Positions 13,571-24,991 of a stretch of DNA of 64,000 bases are shown here, in pieces. Position 1 is the first letter of the stretch, and each line of letters starts with the position of its first letter. A program made the position numbers and the translations under genes. Source of the DNA: Piper betle (taxonomy: Eukaryota; Streptophyta; Magnoliopsida; Piperales; Piperaceae); contig JAURVB010009645.1 of NCBI GenBank assembly GCA_033002965.1, positions 1 through 64,000 on the forward strand, in the 5' to 3' direction. The notes below the pieces were generated by a model that worked only from the letters and a program-made list of their open reading frames with translations, ran no database searches and was not told the origin of the DNA.

Positions 13571-14125
13571 AACTAGGGCTAGGCACGAGTCAAGCCAGCT
13601 CGCGAGTTATTATGACTTGACTTGACTCAAACTCGATTGATTTTAAACATGATTTAAAACTCGGTCTTAAAAAAATCAACTCGACTTGATTCGACTTTAA
13701 AAAACTTGATTTGGCTTAAAATTCAATTCAAATCAACTCAATGTTTAATATAAACTTTTGAAAAAATTTATTTAACAATACATGGATAATATAACATTAA
13801 AAATGATAATTTGGTATGAAAATAATTAAATTAAAATAATCTAATAATTATTATATGACTATGGAGAATATTATTTATATTTTTACAGAGTAAAAATAAA
13901 AATATTGTATTATAAAGAATAAACTAGAACTTCGAATTTATGGTGATAAAAATCGAACAAGACCAATGCTCGACTTCGATCACGTTCGACTAGAACTCAA
14001 AGTAAAATAATTCGACTTGAAGTCATTTGACCCAAAACTCGATTCAATTCGTTTATCAAATGAACCGAATGCGGGTTGGTGAAATTTGACCTGGCTCTTG
14101 CTAAGCCCAGGCCATGTTTACAATA
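13571..14125. mobile_element. probable degenerate transposon relic with GACTCGA-rich ends
   Basis: The segment starts near GGGCTAGGCACGAGTCAAGC and ends near CTGGCTCTTGCTAAGCCCAG, so the outer ends are roughly inverted (GGGCTAGGCACGAG against GGGCTTAGCAAGAG). The interior has many ACTCGACTT-like motifs around an AT-rich core, like the element at 8811-9287. A target-site duplication is not clear. Confidence 0.35.
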
Positions 14126-17100
14126 TCCCTTAAATGCACAACAGCTAACATTAACACTATCTGTAATATAGACACGAAAAAATTATGGAATGAAATCATT
14201 GAAGTGTGTATTGATTGTGAACACTGGCATGCACGGGAGGAGAGAGGTTATAGTTACTAAGGTAGCAGAAGTTCGTGTAGGCGCAGCTATGGCTGTTGTT
14301 GAGTACTTCCTACAAGTCATGGAATGGCAGGTAGAGTGGAATTCGGGAGGGCGGTGGGGGAATTTGGTTTCCTCCTCCCAAGACAATGCCGGTGACCGGC
14401 GGACATTACGCATCACCACGCCTTCTCCTCCTCCCCAATAATGCACCTCTCTGCTACTTTAGTCTCGGGAGGAAAAAGTAAAGGTGCACCCTGCACAAGG
14501 TGGCCTTGCATGAATCGATGGAAAGGCGTTCAGAAGTCGAAATATACAAATAACTCATTAAGTTTTAATAGGTTATTAGAGCATGATGGTTGTTCCTAGC
14601 CAGCTTAGGAACCAAGTGGTGGAGTTTTGGTAATAACCAACATAAATTTTCTGTTCAACAATAGTTAAATAAGTTCAAGATCTATAATATATTATACTAG
14701 ATCTTACCTTGTTAATCATTTGATGTAAGACTAATTTTTAAAAAATCTTACATTTTATTCTAGCTATTTTTAAGAAATTTTATCATTGAAATTATTTTAT
14801 TTAGCTCGTAAACCTAGTCTAGCTCACCATCTAATAGAATCCCAGATCAGCTATAATATTATTTGTAATAATGTGGCTCAAGTGCAACATGATGGTCAAA
14901 CAAAATCCTTTATTAAAAAATAATTAACCAATATTGAAAATTTATAAATATATTTTGATTTTTGTTTTATAGTCCATCTTATGATTATATTTGGGTTCGA
15001 AGACTGGAAACATTTTCAAATGCACATACACAATTCATAATGAGGATAAACTGAACACCAAAATCACAGCAATGACTAAGATCAGCCATGAAAAAACCTA
15101 GCCAAACATGTGAACGCAAAAAGACCTTATCGAAAATACTTGTTCAATGAAAATAAGGCAATAAGACATTCATCTCTTAAGCAGGGTAAGGAAAAATAAC
15201 CTCAATAAAACAACCTTCATTAAGAGTGCTCCCATAATAAAAAACATATATAGTTAATTAATTACATTTTCCTCTCTTTTTAACAAAAACAAAGATATCT
15301 AATTAATTAGTGAGATGCTGCCTAGCTACCATTATCAACAAGTGAGTGAGCTACAAATATTTCTTTGATATCTCATATAACATCATAAAGATCTAGAGTT
15401 CCAAAGTTGCATAATATTTTCTTTATATACATTTGAGTTTCCAATGATTCAATCCAAAGCAAGTTCGTGAGGTAAATTCAAAAATTGTGAATTGTGGGCA
15501 CCCCATTTTATTAAAATGGACTCCGTAAAAAACCCTCTCCAATGGTCACAATAATAACATTAGGTCACCATTTCCAACATCTGTTCTTATCTATTCCTTT
15601 TCTATATTCTAAGTTCTAACCAGCGGCGTGTACAGTCAATATTTTATAGCAGCATCAGAAACGAGAGAGGATGATGACAATACTATGAGTAGTAGTATTA
15701 GTACTGGGAACCCATATAGACCTAACAAAAGAAGGAATTATTTGGGCATGATTACACCATCATTTATGTATATTTATTCTTTCTGCTCAGTAGGGTAGAT
15801 AGGGGAAGAACCGTTGATGTTGAAAAGGCCTAAGTGATTCTTCTCTCTCCAGCGTGTGGTAATTTCGAGCTCTGAGCTGCTCTGACCTATACTGACGTGC
15901 ATGGCAGATCCTTCTGCATGAAAGACCTCTCTCTCTTCTTTCTTTTTTCCTTTTTACTCGGGAAAAGAGAGATTGCCATGGCCAGGACCGGGCATGCACA
16001 GCTGCTTTGCTATTCTGCTGTGAAGAGTGACGATTAATGCACAGCTTCTGAAATTTTCTGCTCCATTTTATTCTTGTTTTGGTTCGACCATTCTTTTGCA
16101 AGATTTACTGTTGTTTTGTCTTATGAATCGAAGAGGAATCAGGAATGTGACCGCAATACATTGACAGCTTTCTTCTTTCTATCACCTGATCCACCATTTT
16201 TTATTTTTTTTATTCATGTTGAGGTTTTTTTGACAAAAAACTTGTTCATAATGGGCGTTTTTTTTAAAAACTACAGAAAAGATGGAGCAGCCGGACAAAA
16301 TTTGATCGAATCTTGCTCGTTTGTGTTAGTCATTTTTCAGTTTAAACAAAGCCAATCTCTTTCAATCACAAAATGCATTTTAAATCACATAACGTGAGCA
16401 TTTTTGTTATCCCCTTCCAATCAATTGGTGGCCATTGAGTTTTTACCGTACATCACCTTTAGGCTTGAGCAAGCTTTGTAAGAGCACTTGTAAGAAGTGA
16501 AACCATTACCTTGGGCAAATGTCCTTGATCTGATACCTGGCGTTTCTTTTTCAAAGTTAAAACTTGGAGCTCATTATTATAATGAGGTGCCCGACGTTAT
16601 CTGGGGCTGGAGAATTTTCCACATCAATTTTGGCATCCAAAGCTAATACCATCATCTCCACACTTCTTTTTATTTTTCTTTTCATCAATACCCATCAATG
16701 ATGTAGACCTTTAATTAAGATCCATGTGATAATAAATGACAAAATTATTTATGATAAAATATCTTTTATGACGCCAACCCTTCTCTTTGTCCAGACTTAA
16801 GACCAACAATACACACGATACACAAACAATGAAATGTATTAACCAATGCTGCTACCCAAGGTTAGCCCTTTAAACCGCATCAAACTTTCATTGTTTTACG
16901 TGATCAATCATTTTGATAGTGTACACACAAAATGACGACCAATTAAAAAAATATGAAATTAAGGCATGCACATATATAACTACATAATGGAATAAGATTC
17001 ATAAAACGATGCAAAGAGATTGATTACCTTTGATAACAAGAGGGATTAGAGTGAGCATCACACAACTAATATTGTGGGTAGATGGGCTGTGTCAAGGGAA

Positions 17101-18711
17101 CCTGGCGAGTGGTCAGGGAAGCTGACAAAGTTCCCGTGCGAGAAGAATGGGTGTCCATTGTGGCTTGTGATTGATGAGACGACACAGTTGTATAGACTGG
17201 CCGGACTCGTCATTTCACACGTTTCAAGATGGAGGGAGTAGGGAGCAAGCGCAAAGCAACGGGGTACTCTGCCTGCCTACCCAGCATTCATGTATTTAGC
17301 AGGCATATCATTTTTCTCTGGACTATCATCCCACTTCTTGTACCAGTACTAGTATGTCAACTCCCTCATCAAACAAAGTTGAAACAAATTGAATTTTTAA
17401 CTTTGCACCAATATGGCTTTATCCCATCGTATACATGAGGAGATCCCGCCACAAAGAGGGCCCAAAATTCTGAATCTCAAAGATGCATGATATGTACCCA
17501 AAAGCTTTGGTCCTCTTTATAAAACAAATGCATTTTTTATGTTTAAATTAAGCATACTAAAAAAGAAATTAAGTTTCAAAAACATGAGCTCCCCATATCA
17601 CATCTCCGTCTAAGAATAAGGTGTAAATCAACGAATGAAGGTTTCAGTCTCAACCTTGTTAAGGAATACCCAAAAAATAGCTACACGGTAGTGTGTCATC
17701 TCGTTGAATGCGGGTTGCAGCAATTCTTTACAATATCCGTAAATCCAAATCGGGGCAAGGCCAAGTAAGAAGAACGTTACTGATCTATCAAAAAACTACG
17801 TACTTCGATCCATTCAATCCAACCAGAAACAAAACAAAACAATGAAAAATAAAAGGAAGGAAAACCATTGTCCTAGCATCAAATAACAAAGGATAAAATA
17901 TTCATCTAACATTAGTAGACAATCTCTTTCAAGTCGACGCATTACTAAGAGGAATGAGAAGGTATGCACCAACCGAACAACATTAGAGAAGTTTGCTTTG
18001 CGAAGATCAGTTCCTCACATTCCCTTTGCACTCCCACTTGTTAAACCACTTACCGGCTCCATTTTCTCAGCTGATCTTTGCGGTGGAATTAGAGGCTATA
18101 ACCAAAATAAAAAGATGTCATCAAGTTTATTGCATGAGCAATATTAATTCAAATATTGACACAACCAGAATCAGCGTAAATGGCATAATGTTATATGATT
18201 CGGTTGTACTACCACCACTAACCAAAATCATGAGTGACCAATTAGGCAATCCTAAATCTTTAAGCAATAATAGTTAACACAATTGCCAATTACTTCCTGT
18301 GTTCAATCTCTACCAAGATAACATCAGACCATGCTCATGACAGTACAGAGCAATCGGTACAAGTAATTAAAAAAATCAAGACCAGGAGTAACACAAACCA
18401 AAATAATTACAGAACAAAATCAGCAATTATATATAAAACATGCATGCTAATCATAAATAAAGAAAGCATGTAACTTGCAAACTGGTTCAAAAGGACATAG
18501 ATGAAGGCCAAGAAGCCCATAAATGAAAATATTTTGAAGAGAAATAATGATCAAGTGAAGTGAAGTGTTAAGAATAGGACCTGCTCTCCAATCAACCATA
18601 GGAAACTTGGCAGATGAGGATAATGATGGAGAAGGTGATTAATCAATGCCGTCAACATGCAACATTATTAAAAAAATAAAAAACCCAGAATGTAGATCAT
18701 ACCGAACTACC

Positions 18712-20723
18712 TTACGCTGGAGCCTCATGATGGTTGATTTCAAAAAGCTTGTCACCAACTAATCCACGTAAATGTCTGATGAGCTCCTCTCTACTCATCT
18801 TCTTCCTCTGTAAGCATTGTTAGTCAAATTAGCACCATACATATCATGAGGCAAAGACCAAACAAGATAATAGAAGGCCCACCTGGTACTCACTATAGTA
18901 CTGATCAACCAATTCCTTATCTTCACGAGATATTTTGTCAGTTATTGCAGCAAATAACAAACGAAAAGGCATCCATGGCGATGCAGGTACTTTCTGATTT
19001 CTCAACGTATCATGGTGTGATGCTTGTTCATCAATTATCTTAGCAGGAGAAGATAACTGTCAACAACTTCCAACTTTTTAAATATATACACGAATGTAGA
19101 TTGTACAGAAAGAGTAGAAGAAAGAAGATTTGTCAGAAAACCAACACCAAATGACCTGCACAGTGCTACATACTAATTACGTGACATATTCATTAAGAGA
19201 TAACAACTTACAGAGTCAATATGAGAATGTGTCCATTCCAGCTGTGCAGTTTGACTAGTAATCACTGACATACCAGATTTGCTACCATTACCAGACAACA
19301 TATCTGACACCAAAAGAAAAAAACAACAGAATAAGATAGCTGAACAGATAAGCCAAGAAAGCAAGGTCTTTGGTAAGAAAACACCTTTGTTGCGCTGACA
19401 CATCCTAAAACTAACAATATATTCCGGAAAAACATGTGTATTAACATTCTTATTCCTTACTATGTACAGCTTTGGGTTATCAAAGCTATCCACCCCACTA
19501 TCAAAATTGTCACTTCTAGCCTGAAATTGTTCAGAAGCCGGAGAAACTACTTCCATGCTCCCCATTATAATGCGGCATAAAACCAGATGGTGTAATCCAT
19601 TTTCGTCAACATCAGAATCACGTGCACTGCAAAAGGCAAGTTGGAACTCTAAAATAAGCAACAGAAAAGGTCACCAACACATCTTACATCAAAAATTTGA
19701 CACAATATTATAACAAATGACCACACTGCATTTTTTATAAATAACACAGGATAAAATGTGACCAATTTCAAAGATTTGACAAAACTTGATAACAGGATTA
19801 CTCTCCATTCTGGGAGTAAGCTTTTATAAGAAAAAAAACGAAAGGAAAAAGAAAAAGCACCTGAGTTGAGAACAGTTGGACGGCCTGAATACAAGCCCCC
19901 CACCATGCACAGGCTCCTTAAACTTGGCCATCAAACTGTCTCGAACTCCATAAGTCAATATTTCTTCAGCAGCTTGCATTGAACAAGCCAACCAACCGTA
20001 TTTGACATTAGCATTGCCACGACAACTCCCCGTCAATCCAACCTGGTTTTGGAAAAGTTTGAATCGATTTTTGACAGATATATTTCCGGTAGGTGATCGG
20101 TATATGGCATCTACATTGTTGGCATTCATATGTTGGCCAAAACCACCTAAAAACATTTTCTGCGTAATAGTATAATTTTTACAAGTCTTAGAGAGTTTAA
20201 TTGGCCCACAATCCAAAACATCAAGACAAGACTTTTCACAGACCGCCTTATGAGCAAGCTTCTTGTTGATGCCTACTTCATCACTGTTAATTGCGTACAT
20301 GGGTTTGGTTTCAAGCTGCATCAAATGAAAATTAGGACCACTTTCCTTGCCTCCTGACTTCAATTCCCTCCCATCACTTAAATCAATTTCTAAACGCACT
20401 TCTATTTCACGGGTCCCATTTGGCTCTTTTGCCTTGGCATGTTCCATTCCTTTGCAAGAGTAACCATCTTGACCTAATTCTGGAAAGAAACAAACATCAA
20501 AATCATCAATCCAGGCCAACGGCAACTGCAAACCATTAGTCAAGTCAATCTGAACCATCCTCAGAAAATCAAATATCAAGCGATGGCCTTGAAATACCAC
20601 TTCCTCTGTGATGGCTTTCTTTGATTCGAAAGATTCTCTAGCAAATGTCTTTAATCTGTCCGGAACAATTCTCCATGCACCTTTTTCACGTAACATCAAA
20701 CGTTGAGGTAAACTACTATTCAT
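18712..20723 (-). CDS. SRO: SRO family (RCD1-like) protein, copy A, N-terminally truncated or decaying
   Basis: Plant-specific WWE / PARP-like / RST protein related to RCD1, which binds transcription factors in stress and hormone responses. Exons on the minus strand: 20723-19861, 19626-19385, 19303-19212, 19056-18883, 18807-18712. Used this way the frame is open for 488 aa. The WWE region (SLPQRLM to PLAWIDDFDVCFFPEL) comes first, then the PARP-like region (AIYRSPTGNISVKNRFKLFQ to VNTHVFPEYIVSF), then the RST domain (SPWMPFRLLFAAI, then REELIRHLRGLVGD). Compared with intact copy B, the original start at 20965 is followed by a one-base loss near 20902, giving a stop at 20870. The usual exon 4 acceptor would also lead to a stop; a later acceptor (GACAG, ending at 19057) restores the frame but drops about six codons. 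It could therefore be a truncated working gene or an early pseudogene. Confidence 0.75.
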
Positions 20724-20965
20724 AAAATTCTTATAATTCTTCAGAAGTGATGAGCAAGAGTAATCCTTCTTACATCCACATAATTTTATCCCCTTGAGAC
20801 CCTGATCTTCACCCGTTGCAATCCTTCGACAGTGTTTTTTATGAGCAGTTGATTTCTTACCAGCAATACTTACAAAAAGCGCAGCACATTGGACAGCTTT
20901 CTTCGCTTTAAACTAACAGAAATTGTTCTATGGTCATCCGATGCCTTTACGCTTTTGACATCCAT
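20724..20965 (-). pseudogene. relic of the original N-terminus of SRO copy A
   Basis: ATG at 20965-20963 starts MDVKSVKASDDHRTISVSLK, clearly homologous to the copy B N-terminus MDVKSAKALDDQKTISDSLK. Near 20901-20905 copy A reads AAGCGAAGAAAGC where copy B aligns only if one more base is present. The frame then closes at TAA (20872-20870) after 31 codons. Beyond the shift, homology to copy B resumes in the next frame down to 20724 and joins the open frame there. Confidence 0.75.
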
Positions 20966-22120
20966 TTTGATCAACAGATAAGATGCCAACCACCGGAATC
21001 AAAGCTCTAACTACGTCCACTGAGCCAGCTATTTACAATAACAGGCAACTCTTTTCAATTGAACAATCAGAAAAGTCAACTGTAGTATGATAATGTACAT
21101 AAATGACCATTAGCTGCCGCTACAAAACAAAAACGAAAAGAAGTTAAACTTGGCATTTGATACATATGAAAGCATACACAAACCGCACTCAACCACCCAG
21201 TATGCAGAACCCAAGTGATTAGACCAAAATACCACTGACAGAGCATAAGCGCTACATGCTTTACAAGAATATTCATCAGATCTATATACAGATGATTCCC
21301 TAAGGCGAAATTACTGAAATGAAACAATTACAAACCCCCTCCTTATTGGCGCCAAAACAAAAATAAATCGGAAAATCCAAAGATAAACAACTCCTGAAAG
21401 ACACACCACGCGATATAATTAATTAATCAAGTATAAACAAGCACCTTTAGCTCACATTTTCAAAAAGTCAAACAACCCGATCAAGCCACTAGACTTAACC
21501 AAGGTAAAAAACCGCTAATCCTCACAGATCAAGTCCTATGCATCATGAAAACACAAGTGAAAACTATAGAGTAACAAAACACCATCCAAAAAGTCAACAT
21601 CGAACAAAAAAGGGAAAAAAATATATGTATATATATATATATGCCTTCTCATCAACAGAGCATACAAGTTCTAAATATATGCAGACTACCGATTATGAAG
21701 CAAAAATATATTTTTTCAAAATAACCACCAGTCAATAAAATAGATCTCAAAAATATAAAATCAAAACATTCATTGTACATTAAGCATCATTTCACACCCT
21801 CAAATCTTCTTTTAAAAAAGACTGCACAGCATTCATAAACTCAAATCAAACTTCAAAAAAAAAAAAAACAAGGAGCAAAAAAATTCAAAAATTATACCTA
21901 TCGATCCAGCGAGAAATGGGGTTCCCATTTTTCTGCACAGGCCAGGGATCGGCGGGATCAAAATCGATCAAAAACAACAAACCACAAGAGGGATGGAACC
22001 CCAGATCCACCGAAACCCTGGCGCCCGCCTCCCGATAAAATGGAGAACAAGATTCGATTCCGCGCACCGACGGCGCAGATATGGACGGCGCCGTGACCTA
22101 ACGCCGTCGACGTTGGAGAG
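20966..22120 (-). promoter_or_regulatory. 5' leader exon and leader intron of SRO copy A
   Basis: A leader exon (about 22100 down to 21898) ends in a good donor, ATAG|GTATAA on the minus strand, followed by a leader intron of about 0.9 kb. The exon matches the leader of copy B at 40597 and above over at least 100 bases, including CACAGGC(C/T)AGGG and GGGATCAAAATC (plus strand). Copy A has an upstream ATG in this leader exon, just before the donor, that copy B lacks at the same place. Confidence 0.55.
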
Positions 22121-24000
22121 GCGGTCGCGTCGTCGCTTTCCGTGCGCGTAAAGCAGAGGCGGCATGGACGGTTGGGATTGTGCCTTGTCGCTTACGCCAA
22201 TCGCTGTCCGTTGACCTCTCCGTGTTTTTGGAGTTTGATCGGACGGTGGAAGGGAGGCGGAAATTATTGGCCGTTGATGTCTATGGGGATTGATGGACAT
22301 CGTTTTCTAAACCGAAACGTCAAACTTTGGAAGTCGTCACGGTTGGATTATTATTGCTGGGGCATGCCCGTGACGTGATTGATGAAAGGAAGGGCCCCAC
22401 CCCCACAAAAAAATTATAAAAAAAGGAAAAAATAAAACTTGGAAGAAAAGCTGAGTGTGACAAATTGATGATTAAATAAAAATAAATCAAATATTCAGAT
22501 TTGTTCATTCCAGGAAATGACCGACAAAACGACGCCATAAGACCGTAGACTAAAAATACCAGTCATGTTCTTATAACCTATCACTAAATAATTATAAAAA
22601 ATTGTTAAACTCAGGCTCGGTTCAAAACATTGTTGTCATAATTTACATTTAATGTAAAAATTCCTAAAAATTAGTTTCACATGTGCAGGATAATATTTAC
22701 TATATTAAAAATAATGTTTTTAGTACTCGCTTTTAAAGAAACTAATCATAACCAATGGACGGGGCCTTATAAGTATTCACAAATACAGTAATATAAGTTA
22801 TAAAATTATTATTTCTAGTTGTTAAATGTTCTAAAAAGATAAATAAAAATTCGTAGTCCTTATCAGACTTGTGGAGCAATATTTTTTAAAGACTTCCCCT
22901 TAAACAAAGTGTTCAATAAACATAAAACTTACAAAGAAAATTAAGTCAACGAAGTTCAAGTATGAAAACATCGAAAGGGTAATATGTAAAATAGGTGATG
23001 TGTTACAATATTATTTGGAGTCATATATGATCTTTGACTTCTTTTGTCAACCGGATAAACTTGTTTTCCTGCTTATTGTGCCCAATCAAAAAATCCTTTA
23101 TTTTTGCATGCAACAAGTATGGAAGTATATATTTAAATTAAACTCAAATATATTGTACACACATATAAAGACCCATAAAAAAAAACAGAATAAATTTTGT
23201 ACTTTGAAGTGGCATTTGAAAGTTTGATATTTATTTTTTCATTGGTATCCTGCATTTGATAAAAATTGATATTGTCATTATGTAATAGTGGTGCATTTTC
23301 AGTATAAGTAATATATGTAAATAAATTTACACATTTGTTGTTGGTGTTATATTTGAAGCATTGAGGCTTGTTTCTTGATCATAATAATTATGTTTTCATA
23401 TGCTTATGTTAACCATATAATTATTTATTTACGTAAGAAATCGAAAGAAGTAACTTTAATTGTATATATGGGTTAATCTTGTCGAAAGAAACGTCGAATG
23501 AACATAATGTAGGAAATTTTCCAACACATTCTTTTAAAAGTGAAGATGTGATACATGAAAAACAATAAAATATACACATAGGAGGGGGAGACTTAAGGAG
23601 GAGCCCAAAAGGGATGAGCCATGAAGAAATGTGTTATAGGACTTACTTACATTTTAAAATAATTAATAATTTTAAGAAATTTATAACCCATGGTACTCAC
23701 CAACTAATTTTAATTATAAAATATGACTTTTAAGAAATTTGTAACTCACGGTACTCACCAATTAATTTTAATTATTAAATATAATTAATAGAGGAAAATT
23801 TATAACCTCGTATCCCATATCCCAAGATTATAACATTCTACCGCACTCTTTCTTACCGTCGTGCCTACTCTAAACAGACTCCCACTCTAAACTTGTAAAT
23901 TGTTTTTAAGTCTCAAATAACCTTTTTATAAGTAATCGTTTCGTAAGTTGATTATTTTAAGAAGCCACGTACGGAGAGATAGGCTAACTCTAATACAAAA
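22121..24000. other. intergenic region between SRO copy A and TOL
   Basis: AT-rich DNA with no gene seen. The GC-richer part near 22121-22380 is likely the SRO copy A promoter. A 58-bp tandem duplication lies at 23670-23785. Confidence 0.5.
23670..23785. repeat. 58-bp direct tandem duplication
   Basis: Two adjacent copies begin TTTTAAGAAATTT at 23670 and 23728. They contain GGTACTCACCAA and TTTTAATTAT, with a few substitutions between copies. Confidence 0.75.
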
Positions 24001-24991
24001 TGTTGAGAAAATTTAATCATTTATATTGGGTTTAAGGGAAAATTCTAATACAGTAATGGGTTATATCATCAAATTTGAGGGTGAAAGTGATATTTCCCAA
24101 TATTGGAGTTTTCTTCCTATAATTTCGCTACAAAGCTTTTCCTTCTCCCCTCCGTACTCCCAAGCCTCTTTCGATTTCTCCCTTCTGAGTAGGCCATCGA
24201 TCCAAAGGTACCACCTTTACTTCAGATTTGGTCTCAACAATGTGTAATTTTGATTCATGTTTGTACTTTTAATTTTTTTTCACAGTTGTTGAAATTGGTC
24301 AGGTATATAGCACAATGTCGTTGATCACTTGTTCACAGTTAGCTTGGTGAATCTCTTGTGTTCTAGAGTTTTGTGTGTATAATTGGATGGATTGGTGTTC
24401 TAAGTTGAGATCTTTTGGCAAATTAGGTAGTTTGCATGCCTATTATTGTGTCTATATTCGTCTTTACTTTGTTGATTAACACTGAGAATACTGATAAATT
24501 TTGAGTTCATTGATTGATTTTTTTTAATCCAACATATTTACTTGAAAAAAAAATTTGTTGTTGATTGGTTGGAAGTAGTTAGAGCAGTGAATGGTGGTCT
24601 GTATGTTGTACAATCTCAAATATATATGATAATGCATTCCCGATGTTCTGTCTATTTTTATCTTTTACTTGCTGGTAGACTAGGCATGCTGGTAGTTTTG
24701 TATTAACAGAGTGATTTGTCTTTGATTTTTACCTGAAAAAAGATATCTGCTTTGAAATTCAGAACTTAAATAATGCCCCCCCCTTTTTTTTACATTTTAT
24801 CTTTTAGTTATTAGCCAACTGGGTTTGCTGGTAATTTTCAATTTACTGGTTGATTTGTTTGAAGGCAGTTTTGATATTTAAAAGTTGAACTTCTTTGAAA
24901 TTTTGCAGGTTCAAAATTTTGCGTACGAGTCCTCAATCTGGAAGTCTAATTGAAACTAGCTTGTGAGTTGTTAGTCGTTTGGAGTTTGAAA
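24001..24991 (+). promoter_or_regulatory. TOL 5' leader with a leader intron
   Basis: A leader exon appears to end at 24207 (CCAAAG|GTACCA). A second leader exon starts at 24909 after TTTTGCAG and runs to the ATG at 24992. The intron between them is T-rich. The in-frame codons just upstream of the ATG start from TTG and do not match the family's N-terminus, so I start the protein at 24992. Confidence 0.5.

Larger units (their letters stand above)
10440..18711. other. intergenic region between KANADI and SRO copy A
   Basis: About 8 kb of AT-rich DNA with no supportable gene. The first few hundred bases should contain the KANADI 3' untranslated region. It includes an ATT microsatellite (about 11418-11442), a GACTCGA-rich probable transposon relic (about 13571-14125) and GGGTCCGG/AACCCGAC-type repeat sequence near 12060-12250. 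The open frames at 14183-14446 (-) and 15787-16101 (-) show no domain or splice context. Confidence 0.5.

Noticed and set aside
14183..14446. Overlapping open frames on opposite strands
   Set aside because: Mutual shadows in a slightly GC-richer patch, with no homology recognised.
14994..15009. tRNA-like B-box wording GGGTTCGAAGACTGG
   Set aside because: No matching A-box or acceptor stem at the right distance, so not a tRNA gene.
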